Shown here: positions 8,990 through 17,996 of the stretch, in pieces
Numbering within the stretch: the first letter of the stretch is position 1
Layout of the letters: the number at the start of each line of letters is the position of its first letter
Assembly: GCF_003402235.1 (NCBI RefSeq)
Contig: NZ_QEWO01000004.1
Coordinates: 520,911-584,910 of the forward strand
From: Parahaliea mediterranea
GTDB lineage: Bacteria; Pseudomonadota; Gammaproteobacteria; Pseudomonadales; Halieaceae
Reading direction: 5' to 3'
DNA: 64,000 nucleotides
Made by a program: the position numbers and the translations under genes
The notes under the pieces: model-generated
What the model was told of the DNA's origin: nothing
The model's input: the letters and a program-made list of their open reading frames with translations, nothing else
Database searches by the model: none

Positions 8990-10474
8990 TTAAAAACTGC
9001 CGCGCACGCCGACGGTGAAGAGGTTGGCGCTCACCTCATCCAGACCGAGGGTGGTGGAGTAATCGACAAAGGCGGTGATGCGGTTGGCAAACACCGCGCT
9101 GACCCCAAGGCCGAGTTCAAAATAGTCCTCGTCCGGGTCGTCGCTGCCAATGGTCAGGTTGAAGGTCTGCCCGGTCTGCTGGGCGGCGTAGCGCGCCGCC
9201 ACGGTGTCGGCGTCGTTGCGAAACTCGTGCCGCCAGGCGACGCCGAGGTAGGGCATGATCACCCCGCTGCGGGTGCTGAAGGGCTTGGTGAACTGAAAGC
9301 CGAGCGATGATTGCAGGGAGTCAACATCCTGATCTGCGTAGGCCAGCGCCAACCCGCCAGCGGTGGCCTGGTCACCGGCCAGGGCCCGCTCGCGCTCGGT
9401 GTAGCCGTCCACGGTGACATCCAGATAGCTAAGGCCCACATCCACGGCGAGGTCCACCACGCCCAGCTCGAACTGGGTGCCGGTGGACAAGCCGAGCCCC
9501 AGGCTGTCGCTATCGGTGGAGCCGCTCATGGCCCGGTTGACCACCAGGTTCTGGCCCCGGTTGCCGCCGCTGGCACTGCCGCGATAGGCCACCCGCCGCT
9601 CGGTGTCGTAGTCGTTCCAGCCATAGCTGAGCAGCCCGTCGACGTAAAAGCGGCCAATGTTGCCAATGGCGTAGGCGCTGATGGCATAGCCGTCCAGCGA
9701 AAAGCCGCCGCCGGCAACCCGCGAGGTTAAATCGTTCATCGGCAGGGGCGAGCCGCTGCTGTCGAAGTCCACCTCGTAGTCGGAATAGCCCAGCGCCACA
9801 CCCACCACCACGCCGGATTGCAGCAGGTAATCCACCCCCAGGGTGGCGCCGTAGGCGTCGTAGTCGTACTGGTCTTCGCGGGCGGTGGCGTCGCGGTCAC
9901 CGTTGCCGTAGGCGCCGTTGACAAACCAGCTCCAGGGCGACTCGCCCTCCTCCCCGGCATTGCCGCCCACCACCGGCGCGTCGTTCACCGCCAGGCGCAG
10001 CCCGCTCGCGGTGGCCCGGGCGCCAGCGCGAATGGCGTCAAGGCGCATGCCGATGTGGGCGAACTGGCCGTTGGAGCTCTCGGTGGCCAGGCGGCCCTTG
10101 GATACCTGCTCCTCGCCGGTGAGTTGCTGCATGGCTTCGGCCAGCTGGCCGCTGGTCCAGCCGAGGTTGTTGAGTGCCGCGTTCGGGTTGCCGTTCAGCA
10201 GGTTGGCGGTCTGCACCATTTCACTGCAGCGAAAGAAAAGATCTTCCTCGGGCGTGGTGGCCGGCCGGTTGTCCCCGGCCACAGGGCGGTAGGTGGCAAC
10301 CAGTTCTCCGCAGGTACTCTGCACCGCTTCGCCGGTGACCACCTGCAGCGCCGTGCTACCCGGCGCGCCTGCGACCACCTGACCGAGGGTGGTATCCTGA
10401 GCGGCGAGTGGCGTCGCCAGCCCGGCAAGAGGAACAATGAGATACAGCCTGACGTCTCGAAAACGTATTTCCAT
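8990..10474 (-). CDS. autotransporter-type beta-barrel outer-membrane protein
   Basis: Outer-membrane protein of 494 residues. A signal peptide (LYLIVPLAGLATPLAAQ) is followed by a helical segment of about 140 residues (LNNLGWTSGQLAEAMQQL). An autotransporter-like beta-barrel makes up the rest, with alternating strands such as VVVGVALGYSDYEVDF and MPYLGVAWRHEF, ending in GVRGSF with the terminal Phe needed for barrel insertion. There is no long passenger repeat, so it resembles the short-passenger autotransporter-domain proteins rather than an adhesin. GGGGAGG lies 7 bases before the ATG at 10474. The gene ends 35 bases before the kinase start, suggesting co-transcription of barrel, kinase and caspase-fold protein. 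Function unknown. Confidence 0.82.
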   Translation of the reverse strand: MEIRFRDVRLYLIVPLAGLATPLAAQDTTLGQVVAGAPGSTALQVVTGEAVQSTCGELVATYRPVAGDNRPATTPEEDLFFRCSEMVQTANLLNGNPNAALNNLGWTSGQLAEAMQQLTGEEQVSKGRLATESSNGQFAHIGMRLDAIRAGARATASGLRLAVNDAPVVGGNAGEEGESPWSWFVNGAYGNGDRDATAREDQYDYDAYGATLGVDYLLQSGVVVGVALGYSDYEVDFDSSGSPLPMNDLTSRVAGGGFSLDGYAISAYAIGNIGRFYVDGLLSYGWNDYDTERRVAYRGSASGGNRGQNLVVNRAMSGSTDSDSLGLGLSTGTQFELGVVDLAVDVGLSYLDVTVDGYTERERALAGDQATAGGLALAYADQDVDSLQSSLGFQFTKPFSTRSGVIMPYLGVAWRHEFRNDADTVAARYAAQQTGQTFNLTIGSDDPDEDYFELGLGVSAVFANRITAFVDYSTTLGLDEVSANLFTVGVRGSF

Positions 10475-10579
10475 GGCGAGCCTCCCCAAAGGCAGTTGCT
10501 GCCCTCCTTTCCCTAACGTAGACCATGGCAACGGTTTGCGCGAATCCCGGCGGGGGCGCAAGCCCGAGCAGGCGCACTG

Positions 10580-11437
10580 GTGAGCGGCGGTTGCAGGCCC
10601 GCTGTACCGGGCGCCACCCCGCTGCGTTTGCCATTTCTGTTGCTGCTCCTATTGCTGTGTAGCACCTGCGCCGGGCCAGCCCATCAGGGCGCCGAGCAAT
10701 TGGCCAGGGCAAACGGAGCGCAGCCGATGTGGGTGGACGGGCTGGGCTTTCGGCACCGGGTGTTCAGCCGGGTGAAAGACGCCGAGCCCCGGCTGCTGCG
10801 GGTGTACCTGGGCGGTGACGGGCGTGCCTTCCTGAACCCGACCACAGTGGCCGCCGACCCCACCCCCGGGGAGCACCTGGGCCTGTCGCTGATGCTGGCA
10901 GACCCCGGCAATGCCCTCTATCTGGCGCGACCCTGCTACTACCAGCCAACCCTGGACGCCAACTGCCAGCCCGCACTGTGGAGCGAGCAGCGCTACGGCG
11001 CCACCGTGCTGGCCAGCCTGGAGCGGGCCCTGGCCACCCTGCTGGCGCAGTACCCCGGGGCCAGCGTCCACCTGGTGGGCTACAGCGGCGGTGGCGTGCT
11101 GGCCCTGCAACTGGCGCGGCGCTCGGCACGTGTCCGCCAGGTGGTGACCGTGGCCGCGCCCCTGGACACCGATGCCTGGACCCGCCACCACCACTACACC
11201 GCCCTGCCTGGGCCGCAAAATCCTGCGCACATGGCAGAACCCTGGCCAGTGGGCCTGGTGCAGGTGCATCTGGCCGGCGCCGACGACAGCAACGTGCCGC
11301 CGGCGCTCAACCAACGCTTTGCGGCGCAACTGGCCAGCAGCGGCGCTACGGCGCGCTTTTACGTGCTGCCGGGCTTTGACCACCGCTGCTGCTGGCACCA
11401 GCAGTGGCCCGCCCTGCTCAACGACTACCGCCTGTAG
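10580..11437 (+). CDS. secreted alpha/beta-hydrolase-fold protein, locus A
   Basis: Exported protein of 285 residues. A hydrophobic leader (LRLPFLLLLLLLCSTC) carries it out of the cytoplasm; it is not a clean lipobox. The alpha/beta hydrolase fold shows YLGGDG near the oxyanion region, the nucleophile elbow GYSGGG, an Asp-containing loop (AGADDSNVPP) and the putative catalytic His in GFDHRCCW. A paralogue with the same landmark motifs (YLGGDG, RPCY, GYSGGG, DHRCCW) lies at 50121-50993, again beside a caspase-fold gene and a kinase gene. The start is GTG, divergent from the barrel gene 105 bases away. It probably acts on an ester, lipid or peptide substrate in the envelope; the substrate cannot be stated. 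Confidence 0.82.
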   Translation: MSGGCRPAVPGATPLRLPFLLLLLLLCSTCAGPAHQGAEQLARANGAQPMWVDGLGFRHRVFSRVKDAEPRLLRVYLGGDGRAFLNPTTVAADPTPGEHLGLSLMLADPGNALYLARPCYYQPTLDANCQPALWSEQRYGATVLASLERALATLLAQYPGASVHLVGYSGGGVLALQLARRSARVRQVVTVAAPLDTDAWTRHHHYTALPGPQNPAHMAEPWPVGLVQVHLAGADDSNVPPALNQRFAAQLASSGATARFYVLPGFDHRCCWHQQWPALLNDYRL

Positions 11438-11538
11438 GCACGCCCACCACGCCCCGGGCAACGGCCAGCCCCGCCGCCTCGCCAAAGCCCGGTGGGTGGC
11501 GGTATAGTGCGCCACAGGCTCAAACAGAAGGCGCAGGT

Positions 11539-11892
11539 ATGATTGAAAGACGCCAGTGCACGCGCATCAAAATCGACTTGCCGGTGGAAGTGCAGCAAGG
11601 CGGCAGCGTGTGGAAACAACGGCTGATCGACATTTCATTGATCGGCGTAGCCACCGACCAGCCCGACGTGTGGGACGCCCAGTACAACGAACCCTTTACC
11701 CTGCTGATCCAGCTTGACGATGGCGACGAGCTTGAACTGCACGCCTACCTGCAGCACGTAGAAGCCGGCCGGCTCGGCTTTTCGGTGCAGCATGTGGACC
11801 GGGAGAACATCGAGCCCCTCAGGGCGCTGCTGGAAGCCCACGTGGACGACCCGGGTATCATCGCCGAGGAAATATCCCGACTGGACTCCTAA
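11539..11892 (+). CDS. PilZ-domain protein, putative c-di-GMP receptor
   Basis: Single-domain PilZ protein of 117 residues. The first residues IERRQCTRIKIDLPVEV contain an RRxxxR motif, and DISLIGVATD fits the D/N-x-S-x-x-G motif; together these bind cyclic di-GMP. ISLIG departs slightly from the ideal GG/SG spacing, so binding is likely rather than certain. The ATG at 11539 was chosen because RRxxxR must be N-terminal. It is convergent with the DUF3604 gene, with the two stop codons overlapping by 4 bases. A TATAGT at 11503-11508 could be its -10 element. It may act on motility, attachment or the neighbouring envelope genes; the target is unknown. Confidence 0.88.
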   Translation: MIERRQCTRIKIDLPVEVQQGGSVWKQRLIDISLIGVATDQPDVWDAQYNEPFTLLIQLDDGDELELHAYLQHVEAGRLGFSVQHVDRENIEPLRALLEAHVDDPGIIAEEISRLDS

Positions 11893-13850
11893 CCCGGGCG
11901 ATACCAGATCGGTGACGACCAGGCCCGCTCCTGCAGGGTGCGGGGCACGCTGTCGTCGCAACAACCTTCAAGCCCCTCGGGCACCGCGTCGGGCGACGCG
12001 CAGTCCACCCGGTTAGCGGCGCAGATGCGCTGCTGCCAGCGGCAGGAGGGATTCTCCACCACCCGGCTGTAGTAGGCCGCACTCATGCCTGGATCGAAGT
12101 CGGGGTCACGCCACACGCTGCACAAACGGCGGTGCCCCGGCCCACTGGGTGCACAGCTGTGCAGATCCACCGTGGCGCCGTTGTCCGGCGAGCCGGCCAC
12201 GTCAAATACCGCTTCGCGGCTCTGGCCGTCTGCGTCCACCCACACCTTGATGACCTGCAGGCGCTGCAGCAGCCCGCCGGGGGCCTGCGCGGTGCCGGGG
12301 TCGGATGCCGCACTCAGCAGGAAGGCCGGCTGCGCCCCCACGGTGGCGTCCAGTTCGCCACCCATCGGCACACCCTGGGCATAGGCCTGCTGCAGCAGGT
12401 CCGGCTGCTCGCACAGGTCATCCGCAAAATCGGCACCGGCAAAAAAGCGCAGCTGAATGCGCGGGCCACTGGTGGCGTAGGCTTCGCGCCGCTGCATGGC
12501 CCGGAACAGGGCCGCGCGGGTGTTTTCCTCGGCGTAGAGCACTGCCAGCCCACCGGGGTTCTGCTCTACCCGGTCGGGCAGTTGCGGCGCCGCGCCATCG
12601 CCGGCGATGTGCTGGGCACCGTGATGGCCCCCATACTGGCCCTCCTCCACCGCCCCGGGCGCGCCGATGTGGGTATCGGTGCCGCCGATAAAACCGGGGG
12701 TAAACGGGTTGACGCCATGCTCACGCTGCAGGCGTAAACCTTCGCGCAGGGCTTCGCGCAAATAGCGCGCATCGTCGGCGGGCGGCTCGCCCAGCAGGGG
12801 CAGGTACTTCTGGGCAAAGGAGCCGTAGGGCAGCTTTTCAAAAGCGCACAGTTCGTCGCTGGCGCCGGGGCCACCGTAGCACTCGGAATCGCCCTTGTGC
12901 TGTACGATTTCCGCCAGCCGTTCGTAGCGCGCCCGCTGCCTGGCCACCGCCAGGGGCATCGCCTCGCCGTCGGCATCGACGGGGGAAAACATGCGCCCGG
13001 CGCTGAGGTTGGCGTTGTGGGGAATGGTCAGGGCCTGGCAATCGTCGAGCCCGTCGCGGCACTGCTCATCCAGCGCCTGCCACAGCTGTTCGGGGCGGGC
13101 CGCCTCACGGGCGCTGATGGGGGCGGCGGGCACTGCAGCGCCGCGAAACAGCACATTGCGGTGCAGGTTGGCGGTGCCCTCCATGCCACTCCACTCGTAG
13201 CCGGCAAAGGTGGTGAACTCGCAGGGGGCGTTGTGCCGCTGGGCGGCGGCCAGCGTGTCCTGCCAGGCATCCGCTGTCGCCGCCTGGCAGGCGCCATCGC
13301 CCGGCGCGCACAACCTCTCGATGGGCAGCACCCGCGCCAGCAGCGATCTCACCAGGCGGGTCACCACCCCGGCGCCACACTGGGAAGCCCCCGGGCCGCT
13401 GTAGTTCGGGTCGCTGCACAGACGCACCTCACCCAGGCCCTCGGCGTGATCGGTGACCGCGGCAAAATCCAGCGGCCGCGCCAGTTGCAGTGACCGCTCG
13501 CTGTGCCCCTGGGCGTTGTAGGGTGGCAGGGCAATGCGCGCCCCGCGGGCAAAGCGATAGGCTTCTTCCGGGCCGATGCCGGTGTTGCCCATGCGCCAGT
13601 TGGCGTCCTGGGAGTAGCGGGTGTGCACGTGAACGTCGCCAAAAAAGGCGCGGCGCTCGGCCCGGGCACCATCGCAGCCGGCCTCGGGCGCGGCCGCTGC
13701 GGTTGCTGCCGCTGCACTGCTTTCTGAGCCGGTTACTGCCGCTGAAGCGGGCGCGGCCAGCGGCGTTGTCTGTGCGGCGGCCGGGGCACTCGCCAACACC
13801 GTGAACACTACCGAAGCGATCAGCCCCGGCAGCAGGCCGGCGCGGGCCAT
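11889..13850 (-). CDS. DUF3604 family exported protein (PHP-like motifs)
   Basis: Predicted periplasmic or secreted 653-residue protein with a signal peptide ending ASAPAAAQ, belonging to the DUF3604 family. PHP-phosphoesterase-like metal motifs can be seen: FFGDVHVHTRYSQDANW near the N-terminus, AAVTDHAEGLGE, the conserved TIPHNANLSAGRMF, and GGTDTHIGAPG. Family members are abundant in marine gammaproteobacteria, often next to sulfatases, but I know of no established enzymatic function. The ATG shares a base with the TGA of the upstream sulfatase gene, so the two are translationally coupled. The many Cys residues in the C-terminal third suggest disulfides and an extracytoplasmic location. 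A role as a metallohydrolase in the degradation of the same substrate as the sulfatase is inference. Confidence 0.88.
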   Translation of the reverse strand: MARAGLLPGLIASVVFTVLASAPAAAQTTPLAAPASAAVTGSESSAAAATAAAAPEAGCDGARAERRAFFGDVHVHTRYSQDANWRMGNTGIGPEEAYRFARGARIALPPYNAQGHSERSLQLARPLDFAAVTDHAEGLGEVRLCSDPNYSGPGASQCGAGVVTRLVRSLLARVLPIERLCAPGDGACQAATADAWQDTLAAAQRHNAPCEFTTFAGYEWSGMEGTANLHRNVLFRGAAVPAAPISAREAARPEQLWQALDEQCRDGLDDCQALTIPHNANLSAGRMFSPVDADGEAMPLAVARQRARYERLAEIVQHKGDSECYGGPGASDELCAFEKLPYGSFAQKYLPLLGEPPADDARYLREALREGLRLQREHGVNPFTPGFIGGTDTHIGAPGAVEEGQYGGHHGAQHIAGDGAAPQLPDRVEQNPGGLAVLYAEENTRAALFRAMQRREAYATSGPRIQLRFFAGADFADDLCEQPDLLQQAYAQGVPMGGELDATVGAQPAFLLSAASDPGTAQAPGGLLQRLQVIKVWVDADGQSREAVFDVAGSPDNGATVDLHSCAPSGPGHRRLCSVWRDPDFDPGMSAAYYSRVVENPSCRWQQRICAANRVDCASPDAVPEGLEGCCDDSVPRTLQERAWSSPIWYRPG

Positions 13851-15577
13851 CAGTGCCCTACCCCGGTCACGGTGTCGCTGGCCAGCCAGCCATAGCGCAC
13901 GGCTTTGGCCGTCACGGCCTGCCCCCGGCCCAGAGCAACGGGGCCGCGATAAATCTGCCAGGGGCCATCGTCCAGCCTGTAGGCCAGGGAGCTGCCTTCG
14001 GTCACCGCCCGCAGGCGCAGTTCGCCATTATCAATGCGCATCTGGGGCGCGGCGGTCACGGGCTTGTCCTCACCCCCGGTCCCAAACCGCGCCACCATGG
14101 CGGCCTCGGGTTCGTCACCCACATCGCCCACCCGCACCGTCCAGACGTCGAGGGCACTGCGCAGGCGCTGCAGGTCGGCGGCGTAGCGCGGGTCGGCACT
14201 GACGTCATTGAGTTCGAACGGGTCCGCCTGCAGGTCAAACAGGCGTTCTTGCCCGGGGGCTTCAAACCACTGCCGCTGGGCGGGGTTCAGCTTGCCGGCG
14301 GCATACAGCGCGCGCATTTCGCGCACCATGTCGATGTTGTCGCGAAACGCCAGGGGATGGCCTCCGGCCTGCTCGGGGTAGCTGCTGCGAATGTATTTGA
14401 AGCGTTCATCGCGCACCGCGCGCTGACGGTCCATGACCGCGTCGATACGATCGCGGGCAGCAAAAATGTAGCGCCGGGGGGGCACCGTATCGCTGGCAAA
14501 GTCCTGCCCCTGCAGGTAATCCGGCGCCGTCACCCCGGCCAGGGCCAGCACGGTGGGTGCAAAGTCAACAAAGCTCACCAGGCGGTGATCACGTTGACCC
14601 GGCGCCAAGCCGGCCGGCCGGAAGCGCGCTGGCCAGCGGATGATCATCGGCACCTGAAGGCCGCTGTCGTACAACTCGCGCTTGGCCCGCGGCAGGCCAT
14701 CGCCGTGGTCGGTGGTCCAGATCACTATGGTGTTGTCCGCCAGGCCGTCCTGCGCCAGTTGGTCGAGGATGGCCCCCACCTCGGCATCCATGGCGGCAAT
14801 GTTGTTGTAGTGCCGCGCCAGGTCCCGGCGCACGGTGGGGGTGTCCGGGTAGTAGGGCGGCAACACCACCTGTTCGGGCTGCACAGCACGCGGGATGTCC
14901 ACGTCGATGCTCCACCAGCGATACAGCTGCATCAGCAGGTGGCGGCGGCTGAGGGGCAGGCTGCCCAGTGGCGTGAACACGCCGCTCTCGTGGGTCACCA
15001 TGAAGTTCACCAGGCCATAGAAGGGCTGGCCTTCCGCCCGGCCGCGCCAGTCGCGCACCCCTTCGTCGCTCCAGAGGGTAAAGGGGCCGGTGCCCTTGAA
15101 GGGGCCGCTGAACTGGTAGTCGAGCTTGTTGTCGGTGAAGGTGTAGTAGCCCGCCGCGCGCAGCAGCTCCGGGTAGGCCTTGACCTGCGGCGGCGGCACG
15201 GCTGTGTAGGCGCCATCCGGGCGGGTGCTGGTGCGCATGTGCTGTGAGCCGGTGGCCACCTGATGCACACCGAGAATTTGCGCCGCCCGGCTCGGCGCGC
15301 ACACGCCGGCAGTAGTGAACACCCGGTGGTAGCGCACGCCCTCGCGGGCCAGTTGGTCGAGCCGCGGGGTCACCGCTACGGCATCGCCGAAGGCGCCGAT
15401 GCGGGGGCTCAGGTCCTCCGCCATCAGCACCAGTATGTTGGGGCGCTCAGCCGGCCCTGCCTGCAGCGAGCCCGCCGCCAGCAGCAGGCCGGCAACCAGC
15501 GCCCTCACCGCTTTTGGCCCTTGCAGCCATCGCCGCCCGCGCACCCGTTGCCCCCCACACACCATGGCCGGCCCCAC
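13850..15577 (-). CDS. type I sulfatase, exported
   Basis: Sulfatase of the alkaline-phosphatase superfamily, 575 residues, with an N-terminal signal (AVRALVAGLLLAAGSLQAG). The active-site motif is CAPSR (Cys93-Arg97), the Cys form that must be converted to formylglycine by a maturase; no maturase gene is in the window. Metal and catalytic motifs include NILVLMAEDL near the start, the WTTDHGDGLPRAK loop and NDVSADP in the C-terminal part. The family hydrolyses sulfate esters of polysaccharides, steroids or phenols. It sits 4 bases after a TonB-dependent receptor gene and is coupled to the DUF3604 gene, which suggests processing of an imported sulfated compound. Two close in-frame starts exist (15577 and 15565). 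Confidence 0.93.
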   Translation of the reverse strand: MGPAMVCGGQRVRGRRWLQGPKAVRALVAGLLLAAGSLQAGPAERPNILVLMAEDLSPRIGAFGDAVAVTPRLDQLAREGVRYHRVFTTAGVCAPSRAAQILGVHQVATGSQHMRTSTRPDGAYTAVPPPQVKAYPELLRAAGYYTFTDNKLDYQFSGPFKGTGPFTLWSDEGVRDWRGRAEGQPFYGLVNFMVTHESGVFTPLGSLPLSRRHLLMQLYRWWSIDVDIPRAVQPEQVVLPPYYPDTPTVRRDLARHYNNIAAMDAEVGAILDQLAQDGLADNTIVIWTTDHGDGLPRAKRELYDSGLQVPMIIRWPARFRPAGLAPGQRDHRLVSFVDFAPTVLALAGVTAPDYLQGQDFASDTVPPRRYIFAARDRIDAVMDRQRAVRDERFKYIRSSYPEQAGGHPLAFRDNIDMVREMRALYAAGKLNPAQRQWFEAPGQERLFDLQADPFELNDVSADPRYAADLQRLRSALDVWTVRVGDVGDEPEAAMVARFGTGGEDKPVTAAPQMRIDNGELRLRAVTEGSSLAYRLDDGPWQIYRGPVALGRGQAVTAKAVRYGWLASDTVTGVGH

Positions 15578-15581
15578 GCTG

Positions 15582-17855
15582 TCAGAAATTAAACTTCACC
15601 CGCACACCGGCATAGCGCTGGCTGTCCCGTGACAGAACCTGCCCGATGGCCTGCTTGCCGCCGTAGAGGTTACCGAGGTTGGCAAGCGACTGCACGTAGC
15701 CGTCATCCAGCAGGTTGTTCACAAACAGCGTGACCCGGTAGGCCTCGCGCTCGCGCTCTACAATGCCCACGCTCAAATCCAGCACGTCGTAGCTGTCGTA
15801 GGCGGTTTGCGGGTCCTGGTTGAGGTTGAAGTTGACCTCGTCCTGCCAGCGGTAGGACACATTGGCAAAGCCATCAAAGGGCAGTGAGCCCAGCGGCAGG
15901 GTGTACTCGCCAGACAGGGTGAGCTTGTAGTCTGGCGAGTTGGCAAGGTCCGCCCCCGCCAGGTCCTGCACGCTGGCCCCCGGTGCAATTTCCACGCAGC
16001 CCTGGGCCACGGTCTGGCCGCTGTAGCACTGGGCGTTGGGGTATTCCTTGACGGTGGCGTCGATCCAGGCAAAGCCGGCCCGCAGCATGAAGTTCTGCCC
16101 CAGCAGCCCCACGGCGTCCACCTCGATACCCTGGGTTTCCAGCACGCCGACGTTGGAGATATCCAGCTCCACGGCGCCGTCTTCATTGATCTGGGTGTTC
16201 TGGGCCTGGTAGTCGTCGTACTCCGTGTAGAAGGCCACCGCGTTGAATTGCAGGCGCTGGTCGAACAGGGTTGTCTTGATGCCGAGTTCATAGGCATTGG
16301 CGTTTTCCGCCGCCACTGGGTTGTCGGCCTTGTCCTGGTTGAAGCCGGTGGACACGTCGTAGGCCTGGCCCTTGTAGCCACGGCTGTAGCTGGCGAACAG
16401 CATGGTGTCCTCGTTGAGGAAGTGCTGCAGGGACAGCTTGCCCAGCCACACCCCGTCGGTGTCGTCGCCCTGGTAACGGGCGTCGGTGGGCGCATCGTAA
16501 AAGTCGACGGAGATCTCTTCGTAGTTATAGCGCAGGCCCAGCGACAGGCTGGTTTTGTCGCTGAAGCGCCAGTTGCCCTGCCCGAAGGCCGCCATGCTCT
16601 CGGTGCCGGCCTCCGCCGCCCAGTCGGCCACCAGCACGGTGCGCTCGAAACTGCGATCGGTGTCGGCCTTGGCGTAGTACAAGCCCAGCATGTAGTCGAA
16701 GTCGTCGTACAGGGGGGAGTCCAGGCGCAGCTCCTGCGAGAAGAACGACATTTCCACATCTGACAGGGAGTCGATGCCGCCGTGCAGCGCCCCGCCGGTG
16801 AGGGCCCCGGCCACATCCACGTCGGAAAAGTCGACATCCTCGGTGTTGGTGAAGTCCCAGCGATCCAGGGCGGTGATGGAGGTCAGGCTGAATTCGCCCA
16901 GGCTGTAAGCCAGCTGCAGGCTGCCCGCGATGTCTTCGCTGTGGCCGTAGGACGGATTGTCCTGGCGGATTTTGCGGTTGTCGGGGCCGGGCTTGATGCC
17001 AGGCGCCGGGTCTGCCGGCACAAAGCCCAGCACCCGCGCGGTGGGGTCGAGCTGATACCAGTTGATACCGCAGCAGTCCACGGTGTCTTCGCTGTAGTTG
17101 ATGATGGCGGTGGCGGTCAGCCTGTCGGTTATATCCCAGAGGAATTTCCCGCGCCCGCCGCGACTCAGCCCGCCGTTCAGGGTGGTGCCGGTGGTGAGGT
17201 TGTCCAGATAGCCGTCGCGATCGTCGTAGTAGGCCATTACCCGGTAGCCGGCGCTGCCGCCCACCGGACCAGAGAGCGTGCCCACGGTGCGCTGCTGGTC
17301 ATCGTCGGTGACGACCAGTTCCAGGCTGCCCTCGAACTCGCTGGCCGGGTTTTTGGTGACCACGCTGACCAGGCCGGCCGAGGCATTCTTGCCAAACAGG
17401 GTGCTCTGGGGGCCGCGCAGCACCTCAATGCGCTCCACGTCCACCAGGTTCGACAGAGCCTGCCCCGGCTGCACCTGACTGACGTTGTCGATGATCACCG
17501 CCACGCTGGGTTCCACGGCAATGCTGTACACGTTGGTGCCAATGCCGCGAATGCGGATGGAGGTCTGCTGCTTGTTGTTGCCGCTGGACATGGTCAGCGA
17601 CGGCGACAGGCGGGTGACGTCGGAGAATTCCTGAAGGCCCATGGCCTCAATGGCCTCGGCATTCACGGCAGTGAGGGCCACCGGCACATCCTGGGCGCTT
17701 TGGGCGCGCTTCTGGGCGGTGACGATAACCTCCTCAAGGGCGGCCTGGGCCAGGGCGGAAGCGGTCTGCTGACTCAGCAGAAGGGCGGCGGCCAGCGCCG
17801 CCTTGCGGGCGAAGGGTGGGGTCGGAGTCAAGGTCGGGGTCGAAGTCGGGGTCAT
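15582..17855 (-). CDS. TonB-dependent receptor (carbohydrate-type), probable island substrate uptake
   Basis: Outer-membrane receptor of 757 residues from the ATG at 17855. The signal peptide is unusual: MTPTSTPTLTPTPPF precedes the hydrophobic core, encoded by tandem six-base units. The plug follows: TonB box EEVIVTAQKR, QDVPVALTAVN, RIRGIGTNVYSIAVEPSVAV and VLRGPQSTLFGKNASAG. The barrel ends VRVKFNF. This 'TAQKRAQSAQDVPVAL' type is the large marine/sphingomonad group that imports carbohydrates, hydrocarbons or other organics rather than siderophores. AGGATG lies near the start. The operator-like site at 17896-17920, shared with the GntR gene, implies that uronate metabolism and this receptor are co-regulated, so an oligosaccharide or uronate-containing ligand is the best inference. 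Confidence 0.92.
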   Translation of the reverse strand: MTPTSTPTLTPTPPFARKAALAAALLLSQQTASALAQAALEEVIVTAQKRAQSAQDVPVALTAVNAEAIEAMGLQEFSDVTRLSPSLTMSSGNNKQQTSIRIRGIGTNVYSIAVEPSVAVIIDNVSQVQPGQALSNLVDVERIEVLRGPQSTLFGKNASAGLVSVVTKNPASEFEGSLELVVTDDDQQRTVGTLSGPVGGSAGYRVMAYYDDRDGYLDNLTTGTTLNGGLSRGGRGKFLWDITDRLTATAIINYSEDTVDCCGINWYQLDPTARVLGFVPADPAPGIKPGPDNRKIRQDNPSYGHSEDIAGSLQLAYSLGEFSLTSITALDRWDFTNTEDVDFSDVDVAGALTGGALHGGIDSLSDVEMSFFSQELRLDSPLYDDFDYMLGLYYAKADTDRSFERTVLVADWAAEAGTESMAAFGQGNWRFSDKTSLSLGLRYNYEEISVDFYDAPTDARYQGDDTDGVWLGKLSLQHFLNEDTMLFASYSRGYKGQAYDVSTGFNQDKADNPVAAENANAYELGIKTTLFDQRLQFNAVAFYTEYDDYQAQNTQINEDGAVELDISNVGVLETQGIEVDAVGLLGQNFMLRAGFAWIDATVKEYPNAQCYSGQTVAQGCVEIAPGASVQDLAGADLANSPDYKLTLSGEYTLPLGSLPFDGFANVSYRWQDEVNFNLNQDPQTAYDSYDVLDLSVGIVEREREAYRVTLFVNNLLDDGYVQSLANLGNLYGGKQAIGQVLSRDSQRYAGVRVKFNF
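17821..17855. repeat. tandem GTCGRR hexamers in receptor signal peptide
   Basis: Five six-base units plus a partial sixth (GTCGGA, GTCAAG, GTCGGG, GTCGAA, GTCGGG, GTCAT) follow one another at the very start of the receptor gene and encode alternating Thr/Pro/Ser/Leu before the hydrophobic core. Gain or loss of a unit would stay in frame and change only the n-region of the signal peptide. Confidence 0.7.
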
Positions 17856-17895
17856 AGTGCAACATCCTGTAATCATTATCGTGCCTGCAGCGGCC

Positions 17896-17920
17896 AATTG
17901 GTATTACCACTTTACCACCT
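17896..17920 (+). promoter_or_regulatory. GntR-type operator copy A, upstream of TonB receptor
   Basis: The 25-base site reads AATTGGTATTACCA followed by CTTTACCACCT. It is identical at 22 of 25 positions to copy B upstream of the GntR gene. It contains the perfect inverted repeat TGGTA-T-TACCA, close to the TTGGTATACCAA operators known for ExuR/UxuR. It lies about 40-65 bases upstream of the receptor start codon, a position suited to repression. Confidence 0.65.
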
Positions 17921-17996
17921 TGCCAATATGCCCCCATTTCCCGGAAATGACAACCGTCTAAATCATGCGCCCCACACCCCTGTTGGCTCGCCGCTG

